DNA of 6,623 bases from Thiomonas sp. GTDB lineage: Bacteria; Pseudomonadota; Gammaproteobacteria; Burkholderiales; Burkholderiaceae. The stretch spans positions 1 to 6,623 of the forward strand of contig DAIAZB010000627.1 in assembly GCA_027443745.1 (NCBI GenBank), written 5' to 3'. A program made the position numbers and the translations under genes. Below are positions 1-6,362 of this stretch, piece by piece. A model generated the notes under the pieces. That model did no database searches. It was not told the DNA's origin and worked only from the letters and a program-made list of their open reading frames with translations. Each line of letters starts with the position of its first letter. The first letter of the stretch is position 1.

Positions 1-896
1 ATTTCCTCGGGGTAGTAGAACTCCACTCTATTCATGGTTTTCTGCGGCCCCAGTGGATACAGCGCCGACACCACCAGCACATGGGGGTACCACTCCACCA
101 TGATGTTGGGGTACAGCGTGAGCCAGATGGCGCCATGCTCAGGTGGCACGCCGTCGCGGAAATTCAGCACCGCCTCGTGCCACTTGGCATACGCTGCACT
201 GCCAGCCTTGCGCAGCGCATTGTTGATGCCCACCGCCTGCACGCTGAATTCGTGGCCGAACTGCCAGGTCAGGTCGTCGCAGGTCACGAACTGGCCTAGA
301 CCAGGATGGAATGGGCCGACGTGATAGTCCTCCAGATACACCTCGATGAAGGTTTTCCAGTTGTAGTCGCACACATGATGTTCGATGTGGTCGAGTACAT
401 GGCCGCTGAAATCGAAAGCCTGTGCTTTGTCCAGCCCCCAGAGTGCATGGGAAACGTCGAAGCCATTGCGCTCGAACAGCAGGCCGTTCCATCGCTGCGG
501 TCGTTCGTAGCGTTGCAGATGCAAGCAAGGATCCTGGCCGAAGTGCGGCGCGCCGATCAGCTCGCCGTCAAGCTTGTAGGTCCAGCGGTGCAGCGGACAC
601 ACAATGTTGCGCCCCGTTTGGCCGCGGCCTTTGAGCATCACGGCCTGGCGATGGCGGCACACATTGGAGAGCAAGTCGACATCGCCCTGGACATTGCGCA
701 CCAGGGCGCGGCCTTCGCCTTCCTGGGGCAGGGCGAAATAGTCGCCTGGGTTGGGCAAGGCCAGTTCGTGTCCGAGATAGCGGGGCCCGGCATCGAAGAT
801 GAGTTGTTTCTCCTTCGCATACAGCTCGGCGTCAAAATATGCCGTGACCGGCAGTTGGGTTTTGCTCGGGGCCAGATGCACACTCAAATCCGACAT
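1..896 (-). CDS. Rieske-type aromatic ring-hydroxylating oxygenase, alpha subunit (3' end missing)
   Basis: Reading the minus strand from the ATG at 896 gives 298 uninterrupted codons running off the window edge, so the C-terminus is missing. A Rieske [2Fe-2S] domain is clear: Cys80-Arg-His82, a 17-residue gap, then Cys100-Pro-Leu-His103-Arg-Trp. The catalytic domain shows the mononuclear iron motif Glu189-Asp-Tyr-His192-(4 residues)-His197, preceded by NWKTFIE. The third, carboxylate iron ligand would lie beyond the visible part. Proteins of this type (COG4638) use electrons from a ferredoxin or reductase partner to hydroxylate or demethylate small molecules in the cytoplasm; no such partner is encoded here, so the substrate is unknown. 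A Shine-Dalgarno AGGAG lies at 911-915, but 14 bases from the ATG, longer than usual; no better in-frame ATG is seen just upstream. The gene is transcribed divergently from xseB-ispA-dxs. The family is certain, the specific reaction is not. Confidence 0.93.
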   Translation of the reverse strand, partial: MSDLSVHLAPSKTQLPVTAYFDAELYAKEKQLIFDAGPRYLGHELALPNPGDYFALPQEGEGRALVRNVQGDVDLLSNVCRHRQAVMLKGRGQTGRNIVCPLHRWTYKLDGELIGAPHFGQDPCLHLQRYERPQRWNGLLFERNGFDVSHALWGLDKAQAFDFSGHVLDHIEHHVCDYNWKTFIEVYLEDYHVGPFHPGLGQFVTCDDLTWQFGHEFSVQAVGINNALRKAGSAAYAKWHEAVLNFRDGVPPEHGAIWLTLYPNIMVEWYPHVLVVSALYPLGPQKTMNRVEFYYPEE

Positions 897-943
897 GATG
901 GGCTTGTCATCTCCTGAAAAATCAATCCATGAACGGCGGGGCG

Positions 944-949
944 ATTCTA
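944..949 (-). promoter_or_regulatory. Candidate -10 element for the Rieske oxygenase gene
   Basis: On the minus strand this reads TAGAAT, five of six matches to TATAAT, 47 bases upstream of the oxygenase start codon. No good -35 hexamer stands 16-18 bases upstream. That position is occupied by the inverted repeat and its loop, which would suit an activator-dependent or repressor-controlled promoter. The evidence is weak. Confidence 0.3.
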
Positions 950-950
950 G

Positions 951-991
951 ACCGGACCCGTCGAGGGGGTTGAGGAGCAGGCGGGTCCGGT
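951..991. repeat. Perfect 10+10 bp inverted repeat in the divergent intergenic region
   Basis: ACCGGACCCG at 951-960 is matched by its exact reverse complement CGGGTCCGGT at 982-991, separated by 21 bases. Arm centres are 31 bp apart, close to three helical turns, as for two protein sites on the same DNA face. The left arm starts one base after a candidate minus-strand -10 (944-949), and the right arm covers the -35 position of a candidate plus-strand promoter. No T-run follows on either strand, so a terminator is unlikely. An operator or a transcribed hairpin are both possible; the function is inferred. Confidence 0.55.
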
Positions 992-1007
992 GTTTCGCCG
1001 CTACCCA

Positions 1008-1013
1008 TAAAAT
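1008..1013 (+). promoter_or_regulatory. Candidate -10 element for the xseB-ispA-dxs operon
   Basis: TAAAAT here matches five of six bases of the sigma-70 -10 consensus and lies within the small palindrome CCAT-AAA-ATGG (1005-1015). The -35 position at 17 bp spacing (985-990, GTCCGG) is a poor match and overlaps the right arm of the 10 bp inverted repeat. The implied leader is about 85 bases. Confidence 0.33.
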
Positions 1014-1103
1014 GGAAAGCTCTGAATTCTCATCACGATCCGTCGCCTTGAGCCGAGCCGCCTGGCCCGAAAAAGCCGGGCCAGCGGTGACGCAACCACT
1101 CGC

Positions 1104-1364
1104 ATGAATGCCAACCCGCGCAAACCCATCCAAGCCGACAGTCCTCCTGAAAGCTATGAGCAGGCTGTCGTGGAACTGGAGCGGCTCGTCTTGCAGCTTG
1201 AATCCGGACAGATGAGCCTGGACGACATGCTCAAGTCCTATCAGCGTGGATCGACCCTGCTGCGTTACTGCCGCGAAAAACTGGAATCGGTCGAGCAGCA
1301 GATCCAGATCCTGGACGGCGCCGAACTCAAGCCCTATACAGGCGACCGCTCGGCAGGAAGCTGA
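1104..1364 (+). CDS. xseB: Exodeoxyribonuclease VII small subunit
   Basis: The 86-residue product is the right size for XseB. It has the family core from about residue 17 ([20 protein letters not shown]), then [31 protein letters not shown] in overlapping pieces at 37-67, ending in a short polar tail. Several XseB chains bind the XseA catalytic subunit to form exonuclease VII, which degrades single-stranded DNA from both ends in repair and recombination; xseA is not in this window. The ATG at 1104 fits the family N-terminus, although only a weak GGTGA (1086-1090) serves as a ribosome binding site. It is the first gene of a compact operon: ispA starts four bases after its stop. The xseB-ispA-dxs order is widely shared in Proteobacteria. 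Confidence 0.96.
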   Translation: MNANPRKPIQADSPPESYEQAVVELERLVLQLESGQMSLDDMLKSYQRGSTLLRYCREKLESVEQQIQILDGAELKPYTGDRSAGS

Positions 1365-1368
1365 CGGC

Positions 1369-2382
1369 ATGTCCAGATCCTCCACCTTGCAGGCTGCGGA
1401 CCTGTCCGGCCCCGAACAGAGCGACGCCGCTTGTCCGGCCTTGCCACTCCAGACCATGAGCTCTTACAGCTCTTTTCAGGCCTGGGCCGACTTGCGTAAG
1501 CGCCGGATCCAGGCACTGATCGACGCCCATCTTCCACTGCAAACTGCCACCAACCCTCCTCTGGCGGAGGCGATGCACTACGCCGCCGCTTTGGGGGGCA
1601 AACGGATCAGGCCCATGCTGGTCTGGGCTGCCGGCGAATGCTTCGATGCCGATCCCCAAGCCATGGACGCAGCCGCTTGCGCCGTGGAATTGGTGCATGC
1701 TTATTCCCTGGTGCATGACGATCTACCCTGCATGGACAACGATGTGTTGCGCCGTGGGCAACCCACGACGCACGTGAGGTTCGGCGAGGCCACGGCGCTG
1801 CTGGCCGGTGACGCCCTGCAGGTGCGGGCATTCGAGGTGCTGACCTCCAACCCGCAGATTCCCGCCTGCATTCAGGCCAGGCTGTGTGCCTTGCTCGCCA
1901 CCGCCGCAGGCGTCAGCGGCATGGCGGGCGGGCAGGCGCTCGACCTCGCGGCAACGGGCCGGCATCTGGAGGTCGAGGCTTTGAGCGACATGCACCGCCG
2001 CAAGACCGGGGCCTTGCTCAAAGCCAGCCTGCTGATGGGCTTGGCCTGCGTCGAGCCCGACCATGTGCAGGCCAACGAGCTCAGGCGCGCGGTAGCCATT
2101 CTCGGCGACTACGCCGATGCGATTGGCCTGGCCTTCCAGGTGGTGGACGATGTGCTCGACGCCAGTGTCGACTCCACCACGTTGGGCAAGACAGCGGGCA
2201 AGGATGCCGCGCAGCACAAGGCCACGTTCGTCACCTTGCTCGGGCTGCATGCGGCCCGGGATCTGGCGCGGCAACTGCTGGGCCAGGCGCTGCAGGCGCT
2301 CGACACCCTGTCGAGCACACGCCGGCAGCGCGCCGAGCCCCTGGCCGAACTGGCGCGGCGCATCGTCACCAGGAGCCATTGA
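1369..2382 (+). CDS. ispA: Farnesyl diphosphate synthase (geranyltranstransferase)
   Basis: The 337-residue protein is a short-chain trans-prenyltransferase that condenses IPP with DMAPP and GPP to give farnesyl diphosphate in the cytoplasm. Landmarks: GGKRIRP (76-82) for diphosphate binding; the first aspartate-rich motif Asp117-Asp118-Leu-Pro-Cys-Met-Asp123, with the two-residue insertion typical of bacterial FPP synthases, followed by LRRG; GGQALDL (187-193); KTG (212-214); and the second motif Asp260-Asp-Val-Leu-Asp264. The start at 1369 is chosen because AGGAAG (1355-1360) stands eight bases before it. It sits four bases after the xseB stop. A second ATG at 1456 (Met30) would give 308 residues, nearer the usual family length of about 300, but has no visible ribosome binding site. 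The 1246 ATG further upstream lies inside xseB and is rejected. Coupling to xseB and dxs suggests one transcript. Confidence 0.96.
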   Translation: MSRSSTLQAADLSGPEQSDAACPALPLQTMSSYSSFQAWADLRKRRIQALIDAHLPLQTATNPPLAEAMHYAAALGGKRIRPMLVWAAGECFDADPQAMDAAACAVELVHAYSLVHDDLPCMDNDVLRRGQPTTHVRFGEATALLAGDALQVRAFEVLTSNPQIPACIQARLCALLATAAGVSGMAGGQALDLAATGRHLEVEALSDMHRRKTGALLKASLLMGLACVEPDHVQANELRRAVAILGDYADAIGLAFQVVDDVLDASVDSTTLGKTAGKDAAQHKATFVTLLGLHAARDLARQLLGQALQALDTLSSTRRQRAEPLAELARRIVTRSH

Positions 2383-2384
2383 GC

Positions 2385-4298
2385 ATGGACTTGCTGGAAC
2401 GCATTCAAGATCCGCACGACTTGCGTCGGCTTCAACCCGAACAATTGCCGCAATTGGCACAGCAACTGCGCCAATTCATCCTGGACACGGTCTCGCGCAC
2501 CGGTGGGCATCTTTCATCCAACCTCGGCACGGTCGAACTGACCGTGGCATTGCACTACGCGTTCGACACCCCGCACGACCGCCTGGTGTGGGACGTGGGG
2601 CACCAGACTTATGCCCACAAGATTCTCACTGGGCGGCGCGAGCAGATGGGCACATTGCGCCAACTCCACGGTTTGTCCGGCTTCCCGCGCCGCGAAGAAT
2701 CTCCGTACGACAGTTTTGGCACCGCACATTCCTCCACGTCCATCTCGGCCGCGCTGGGCATGGCCCTGGCCGCGCAGCACAAAGGCGAACGCCGCAAGGT
2801 GGTGGCAGTGATCGGCGACGGCGCCATGACCGGCGGCATGGCCTTCGAGGCGCTGAACAACGCCGGTGTGCATCCCGAGGCCGATCTGCTGGTCGTGCTC
2901 AACGACAACGACATGTCGATCTCCGCCCCCGTCGGGGCACTCAACCGGTATCTGGCGCGTCTGCTGTCCGGCCGCTTTTACGCCCATGCACGCGATGCCG
3001 CCAAGCAGGTGCTGAAAGTCGCGCCGCCACCCTTGTTCGAACTCGCGCGGCGGCTGGAAGAGCATGCCAAGGGCCTGGTCGCGCCAGGAACCTTGTTCGA
3101 GGAATTTGGTTTCGACTATGTCGGTCCAATCGACGGCCATGACCTCAACGCTCTGATTCCGACCCTGGAGAATCTGCGAGAACGCACCGGTCCGCGATTG
3201 CTGCATGTGGTCACGAAAAAGGGCTACGGCTACAAGTTGGCCGAGGCCGATCCCATTACCTACCACGGCCCTGGGCGCTTCAACCCGGCCGAAGGCATCA
3301 GGCCGCCAGCGGTTGCGCCCAAGCCGACTTACGCTCAGGTCTTCGGCCAGTGGCTGTGTGACATGGCGAGGCAAGATGAGCGCCTCGTGGCCATCACCCC
3401 GGCCATGTGCGAGGGCTCAGGCCTAGTGGAATTCGCCAAGCTCTTTCCTGAGCGCTATCACGACGTGGGCATCGCCGAGCAGCATGCCGTGACTCTCGCC
3501 GCCGGCATGGCCTGCGAGGGCTTGAAGCCCGTGGTCGCCATCTATTCCACGTTTCTGCAGCGGGCCTACGACCAGGTCATTCACGATGTGGCGATTCAGC
3601 GCCTGCCCGTGCTGTTTGCCATCGACCGTGCCGGCGTGGTCGGTGCCGATGGCGCAACGCATACCGGCGCTTTCGACATCCCGGCCCTGCGCTGCTTGCC
3701 CGGTTTGACCGTGATGGCGCCCGCTGATGAGTTGGAGTGCCGACAAATGTTGTCCACCGGTTTCGCCCTGGACGGACCCGCTGCCGTGCGCTACCCGCGC
3801 GGAGCCGGCATTGGGGCGCAAGTCGACCGATCCACCATCGATGCCATGCCTCTGGGGTGCGCCCAACTGCGGCGCGAATCGCAGGCCGGAGCGGGTCACC
3901 GCATCGCCATCCTGGCATTTGGTCCGGTGTTGTACGCGGCCCTGCAGGCGGCCGAGGCGCTGGATGCGAGCGTGATCAACATGCGCTTCATCAAGCCGCT
4001 GGACGTGGACATGCTGCGCCGCATGGCATTGGGTCACGATGCCCTGATCACGGTCGAGGAGGGCACGGTGCTGGGAGGGGCAGGCACCGCCTGTCTGGAA
4101 GCCTTGCAAAGCCTGGGGCTGCAAATCCCCTTGCTCAGTCTCGGCTTGCCGGATGCCTGGCTGGAGCATGGCGACCCCACGCAAATCATGGCCGCCTGCG
4201 GCCTGGATGCAGCCGGTCTCTTGCGCAGCATCCGCGCTCGCTTTCCGAATGCTGGTGGCAAGGAGCCGGAGCCGCGCAGACGCGCAGCCAACGATTGA
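2385..4298 (+). CDS. dxs: 1-deoxy-D-xylulose-5-phosphate synthase
   Basis: This 637-residue thiamine diphosphate enzyme condenses pyruvate and glyceraldehyde 3-phosphate to DXP, the entry step of the MEP isoprenoid pathway and also a precursor for thiamine and pyridoxal phosphate. Visible features: N-terminal His42 in [24 protein letters not shown] (69-80); the ThDP/metal site GDGAMTGG (144-151) with NDND at 173-176; the pyrimidine-binding domain from about 315, including the catalytic-type Glu365 in GIAEQHA (362-368) and [15 protein letters not shown] (414-428); and the transketolase C-terminal domain at about 505-615. All key motifs are intact. It ends in a basic, proline-containing tail about 17 residues past the usual end (E. 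coli Dxs has 620 residues). AGGAG at 2371-2375 stands nine bases before the ATG, which lies two bases after the ispA stop, implying translational coupling. The longer in-frame reading from 1884 overlaps ispA and is not real. Confidence 0.98.
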   Translation: MDLLERIQDPHDLRRLQPEQLPQLAQQLRQFILDTVSRTGGHLSSNLGTVELTVALHYAFDTPHDRLVWDVGHQTYAHKILTGRREQMGTLRQLHGLSGFPRREESPYDSFGTAHSSTSISAALGMALAAQHKGERRKVVAVIGDGAMTGGMAFEALNNAGVHPEADLLVVLNDNDMSISAPVGALNRYLARLLSGRFYAHARDAAKQVLKVAPPPLFELARRLEEHAKGLVAPGTLFEEFGFDYVGPIDGHDLNALIPTLENLRERTGPRLLHVVTKKGYGYKLAEADPITYHGPGRFNPAEGIRPPAVAPKPTYAQVFGQWLCDMARQDERLVAITPAMCEGSGLVEFAKLFPERYHDVGIAEQHAVTLAAGMACEGLKPVVAIYSTFLQRAYDQVIHDVAIQRLPVLFAIDRAGVVGADGATHTGAFDIPALRCLPGLTVMAPADELECRQMLSTGFALDGPAAVRYPRGAGIGAQVDRSTIDAMPLGCAQLRRESQAGAGHRIAILAFGPVLYAALQAAEALDASVINMRFIKPLDVDMLRRMALGHDALITVEEGTVLGGAGTACLEALQSLGLQIPLLSLGLPDAWLEHGDPTQIMAACGLDAAGLLRSIRARFPNAGGKEPEPRRRAAND

Positions 4299-4330
4299 CG
4301 CCGTGACGTCGCAGTCAGCGTTTGCGGGTC

Positions 4331-4345
4331 CATCCGTATCGGATG
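4331..4345. repeat. Short inverted repeat downstream of dxs
   Basis: CATCCG (4331-4336) and CGGATG (4340-4345) are perfect 6 bp arms with a TAT loop, 32 bases after the dxs stop. No T-run follows, so this is not a convincing intrinsic terminator. It may still stabilise the operon's 3' end. Confidence 0.35.
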
Positions 4346-4380
4346 CGATGCGGCGGCATGTCCAACGTGATTCCTGATCA

Positions 4381-4409
4381 GTCACAGGGAATGCCGAAGT
4401 CACGATAAT
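4381..4409 (+). promoter_or_regulatory. Candidate sigma-70 promoter for folE2
   Basis: GTCACA (4381-4386, four of six matches to TTGACA) is followed after exactly 17 bases by GATAAT (4404-4409, five of six matches to TATAAT). It lies in the 169-base gap after dxs and would give a leader of about 52 bases before folE2. This supports separate transcription of folE2, but readthrough from dxs is not excluded. Confidence 0.4.
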
Positions 4410-4442
4410 CCTGAATGAATAAGTCAACAAATCGCATGTCCA

Positions 4443-4458
4443 GGTCTGACCCCAGACC
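4443..4458 (+). repeat. Small hairpin just before the folE2 start codon
   Basis: GGTCTG (4443-4448), a four-base loop ACCC, and CAGACC (4453-4458) form a perfect 6 bp stem. It ends nine bases before the folE2 ATG, where a Shine-Dalgarno sequence would normally be. No such sequence is visible there, so the hairpin could affect initiation. This is an inference from position only. Confidence 0.4.
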
Positions 4459-4467
4459 AGCCCGACC

Positions 4468-5256
4468 ATGAACAAACCATTCGAAGCCATCCCAGACATT
4501 CAGAGCACGACCGACACCCGCCACATTCCGATCCAGCGCGTCGGCATCAAGAGCTTGCGTTATCCCTTGAGCGTGCGCATGGCCGATGGCAGCAACCAGT
4601 CCACCGTGGCCATGGTGGATGCCGATGTGGCTTTGCCCGCCGAGCAAAAGGGCACGCATATGTCACGCTTCATTGAGATCCTCGAAGCCATCGCCGCACC
4701 ACTGGACTATGCCGGACTCATTGCACTTGCTCAGACCATGCGGCTGCGTCTTCAGGCCGATATTGGGCGGCTCGAATTGCGTTTCCCCCTGTTCGTGCGC
4801 AAGGCGGCTCCCGTCAGCGGTGTGCAGAGCCTGATGGACTACGAAGCCGCCTGGATCGTGCAGGTGCAAGGGGAGCACGCGCAGGTGACCGCGCGCGTGC
4901 AGGTGCCGGTCAAGGCACTCTGCCCATGTTCCAAGGAAATTTCCGAATACGGTGCGCACAACCAGCGCTCGCACATCACCATCACGGCGCGACTCAAGGC
5001 GCCTGTCGCCTTCGAGCAACTCATCCGCATGGCCGAGGAAGAAGCTTCCTGCGAAATCTGGGGTCTCCTGAAGCGCCCGGACGAGAAATTCGTCACCGAG
5101 CGCGCCTACGAAAACCCGAAATTCGTTGAGGATCTGGTGCGCGACGTGGCTGTGCGCGTGCAGAGCGACGCGCGCATCGGCAACTATGTGGTCGAGGCCG
5201 AGAATTTCGAATCCATTCACAATCACTCGGCTTACGCGCGGATCGAGCGGGTCTGA
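4468..5256 (+). CDS. folE2: GTP cyclohydrolase IB (FolE2 / MptA family)
   Basis: The 262-residue protein matches the FolE2 family (COG1469) over its whole length. FolE2 converts GTP to 7,8-dihydroneopterin triphosphate, the first step of tetrahydrofolate and related pterin synthesis; unlike zinc-dependent FolE it can use other divalent metals. Landmarks: the N-terminal block around [10 protein letters not shown] (24-33); GTHMSRF (62-68); LCPCSKEIS (151-159) with the conserved Cys152/Cys154; AHNQRSHI (163-170); the acidic stretch [15 protein letters not shown] (190-204); NPKFVED (216-222); and the C-terminal HNH (251-253). The ATG at 4468 fits the family N-terminus, since conserved residues begin near position 9, but no Shine-Dalgarno sequence is seen; a small hairpin occupies that place. 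It follows dxs by 169 bases with a candidate promoter between them, and converges on yqeY. Confidence 0.97.
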   Translation: MNKPFEAIPDIQSTTDTRHIPIQRVGIKSLRYPLSVRMADGSNQSTVAMVDADVALPAEQKGTHMSRFIEILEAIAAPLDYAGLIALAQTMRLRLQADIGRLELRFPLFVRKAAPVSGVQSLMDYEAAWIVQVQGEHAQVTARVQVPVKALCPCSKEISEYGAHNQRSHITITARLKAPVAFEQLIRMAEEEASCEIWGLLKRPDEKFVTERAYENPKFVEDLVRDVAVRVQSDARIGNYVVEAENFESIHNHSAYARIERV

Positions 5257-5264
5257 GTATCCGC

Positions 5265-5296
5265 AGCAGTCCTCGAGGCTGCTCTCCTCCCGGAGG
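5265..5296. other. Two adjacent GC-rich hairpins between convergent folE2 and yqeY
   Basis: AGCAG (5265-5269), a bulged T and CC pair with GG and CTGCT (5277-5283) around a TCGA loop, starting nine bases after the folE2 stop. Immediately after it, CCTC (5286-5289) and GAGG (5293-5296) form a second small stem. Neither is followed by a T-run on either strand. They may end or protect the folE2 and yqeY transcripts but are not canonical intrinsic terminators. A further weak stem, CACCT/AGGTG, lies at 5328-5343. The rest of the 132-base gap shows nothing I recognise. Confidence 0.4.
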
Positions 5297-5388
5297 GACA
5301 ACAGGACAACTCTTGGGGGGCCTTCGTCACCTCAATGCAGGTGTCGCGAACCCAACTCGTCCAATCGCTGCAGACGCGTGGTGCAAAC

Positions 5389-5841
5389 TCAGGCTGATTT
5401 CAGCAAGGCTTTGACACGTGCCGAGGCGACGGCCATATCGGCACGGCCCGCCAGGCGCGTCTTGAGCGGCCCCATCACCTTGCCGAGGTCTTGCGGTGTA
5501 AGGGCGCCGACCTCGTTCATCACGGCATGGATTTCCTGGTCAAGTGCGTCGCCGCTCAGCCGTGCCGGCAAGTAGGGTTGGAGGACGGTGATTTCCAGGC
5601 GTTCCTTCGCCGCGAGGTCTTCGCGGCCGCCGGCTTCGAACTGGCTGATGGAATCGCGGCGTTGCTTGATCATCTTGTCGAGAATGGCAACGACGGCGGC
5701 ATCGTCGGGTTCCACACGCTCGTCGACTTCTTTCTGCTTGATCGCCGCCAACAGCATGCGAATGGTGCCAAGGCGATCCGTTTCCTTGGCGCGCATCGCA
5801 GCCTTCATGTCATCTTGAATGCGTGATTTGAGATTCATCAT
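5389..5841 (-). CDS. yqeY: GatB/YqeY domain-containing protein
   Basis: The 150-residue product matches the YqeY family: an N-terminal helical segment (LKSRIQDDMKAAMRAKE, 4-20; LGTIRMLLAAIKQKEVDER, 24-42), then a region with QRRDSISQFEAGGREDLAAKE at about 60-80, LQPYLPARLS (87-96), and the C-terminal GKVMGPLKTRLAGRAD. This domain resembles the tRNA-binding tail of the GatB amidotransferase subunit. The role of the free-standing protein is unclear, although it is often found with rpsU. It starts 124 bases downstream of rpsU on the same strand and probably shares its transcript. Two ATG codons lie in tandem (5841 and 5838) with no clear ribosome binding site; a GC-only hairpin (5850-5875) sits right upstream and may control access. 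The dnaG and rpoD genes that often follow are absent; folE2 converges instead. Confidence 0.95.
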   Translation of the reverse strand: MMNLKSRIQDDMKAAMRAKETDRLGTIRMLLAAIKQKEVDERVEPDDAAVVAILDKMIKQRRDSISQFEAGGREDLAAKERLEITVLQPYLPARLSGDALDQEIHAVMNEVGALTPQDLGKVMGPLKTRLAGRADMAVASARVKALLKSA

Positions 5842-5849
5842 GGCAACAA

Positions 5850-5875
5850 GCCCGCAAATTTGAGGCCCAGCGGGC
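5850..5875 (-). repeat. GC-only hairpin immediately upstream of yqeY
   Basis: GCCCGC (5850-5855) and GCGGGC (5870-5875) are perfect reverse complements with a 14-base AT-containing loop. In the minus-strand transcript the stem ends eight bases before the first yqeY ATG, so it could hide the initiation region. A mild pause or attenuation role is also possible. The structure is seen directly; the role is inferred. Confidence 0.45.
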
Positions 5876-5911
5876 AGAATTCAGCATTCATCAAGACAAA
5901 AACCACAACCT

Positions 5912-5967
5912 GAACCCGTGCCTGGGCTCAGCATGGCTGATAGCCCGCCAGGAAAGCCCAAGGGTTC
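5912..5967 (-). terminator. Nested hairpin directly after rpsU (possible partial terminator)
   Basis: In the minus-strand RNA, GAACCC overlaps the rpsU stop codon (5962-5967) and pairs with GGGTTC (5912-5917). Inside it, GGGCT (5946-5942) with AGC pairs with GCT and AGCCC (5928-5924) around a three-base loop. An alternative CCTGG/CCAGG pairing competes. A run of five T's follows, but only nine bases beyond the stem (5898-5902), so termination would be partial at best. An internal terminator after rpsU is known in the E. coli rpsU-dnaG-rpoD operon, which makes attenuation plausible here. Confidence 0.4.
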
Positions 5968-6178
5968 AATACAGACGTTTGGGCAGCATGTGGCTGCGAA
6001 TGCGCTTGTAGTGACGCTTGACGGCGGCAGCTTTCTTGCGTTTGCGCTCGGCAGTGGGCTTTTCATAGAACTGGCGAGCCCGCAGGTCCGTCAGCAGGCC
6101 GAGTTTTTCAATCGTGCGCTTGAATCGGCGCAGTGCAACATCGAAGGGTTCATTTTCTTTGATGCGAATCGTGGTCAT
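5966..6178 (-). CDS. rpsU: 30S ribosomal protein S21
   Basis: The 70-residue, strongly basic protein matches S21 from end to end: [20 protein letters not shown] at the start, then [21 protein letters not shown] (32-52), then a basic C-terminus ending HMLPKRLY. S21 binds the platform of the 30S subunit and helps translation initiation. Usual length is about 70 residues, so the gene is complete. The ATG at 6178 is preceded by AAGG (6193-6196), 14 bases away, a rather long spacing. A leader hairpin (6205-6219) lies upstream. It is followed on the same strand by yqeY, after a nested hairpin that begins at its stop codon, and is divergent from tsaD, a common arrangement. Confidence 0.97.
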   Translation of the reverse strand: MTTIRIKENEPFDVALRRFKRTIEKLGLLTDLRARQFYEKPTAERKRKKAAAVKRHYKRIRSHMLPKRLY

Positions 6179-6204
6179 TGCAAATTACTACCTTTCAGCA
6201 AAGT

Positions 6205-6219
6205 CCGAGCAAAGCTCGG
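6205..6219 (-). repeat. Perfect hairpin in the rpsU leader
   Basis: CCGAGC (6205-6210) and GCTCGG (6214-6219) form a perfect 6 bp stem with a three-base loop (UUU in rpsU mRNA), 26 bases before the rpsU start codon. There is no T-run directly after it. It may stabilise the leader or serve as a site for regulation of S21 output; only the structure is seen. Confidence 0.45.
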
Positions 6220-6224
6220 CTGGA

Positions 6225-6253
6225 TTGGACGAAATAAACTTGTGAAGTATAAC
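6225..6253 (+). promoter_or_regulatory. tsaD: Candidate promoter for tsaD
   Basis: TTGGAC (6225-6230; keeps the TTG of the -35 consensus) and TATAAC (6248-6253; five of six matches to -10) are separated by exactly 17 bases. Transcription would begin near 6260, about 100-150 bases before the possible tsaD starts. The -10 shares bases with the minus-strand candidate, so the two divergent promoters would compete. Confidence 0.38.
6246..6251 (-). promoter_or_regulatory. rpsU: Candidate -10 element for rpsU-yqeY
   Basis: On the minus strand this reads TATACT, five of six matches to TATAAT, 67 bases upstream of the rpsU start. Transcription would begin near 6239 and include the leader hairpin. No good -35 is seen at 16-18 bases. 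It overlaps the plus-strand candidate -10 at 6248-6253. Confidence 0.35.
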
Positions 6254-6362
6254 GGTTCGGACTGATTTTTGAGGATCAGCCATCTTGGATGTTGGCGCTA
6301 CCCGGCGCTCAGGGTTGAAAATCGGCCCAAAATGTGCCCATCACACCACACGACCCTGCGTT

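Noticed and set aside
897..910. Short out-of-frame ORF starting at 910 just before the oxygenase gene as a leader peptide
   Set aside because: Its ATG directly abuts the AGGAG, leaving no spacing for initiation, and it encodes only eight residues with no distinctive composition.
306..917. 203-residue plus-strand open frame opposite the Rieske gene
   Set aside because: The minus-strand frame has intact Rieske and iron motifs; the plus frame is its complement and shows no family motif.
951..991. The 10 bp inverted repeat as an intrinsic terminator
   Set aside because: It lies between divergent genes, has a 21-base loop, and has no T-run on either side.
1884..2384. In-frame upstream extension that would make an 804-residue Dxs
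   Set aside because: It lies entirely over ispA in another frame, has low-complexity Arg/Gly-rich translation, and a good ribosome binding site supports the start at 2385.
4299..4467. Riboswitch (folate, preQ1 or similar) or Zur box before folE2
   Set aside because: The gap is only 169 bases and I see no multi-stem conserved core and no AT-rich zinc-regulator palindrome.
3423..4499. 358-residue minus-strand open frame across dxs
   Set aside because: It is a high-GC shadow of dxs with Gln/His/Gly-rich composition and no recognisable domain.
4663..5301. 212-residue minus-strand open frame opposite folE2
   Set aside because: It mirrors folE2 codons; the folE2 protein is unmistakable and no family features are seen in this frame.
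5315..5320. Run of six G's as a slippage or phase-variation tract
   Set aside because: The run is short, intergenic, and not placed in a promoter spacer or coding frame.
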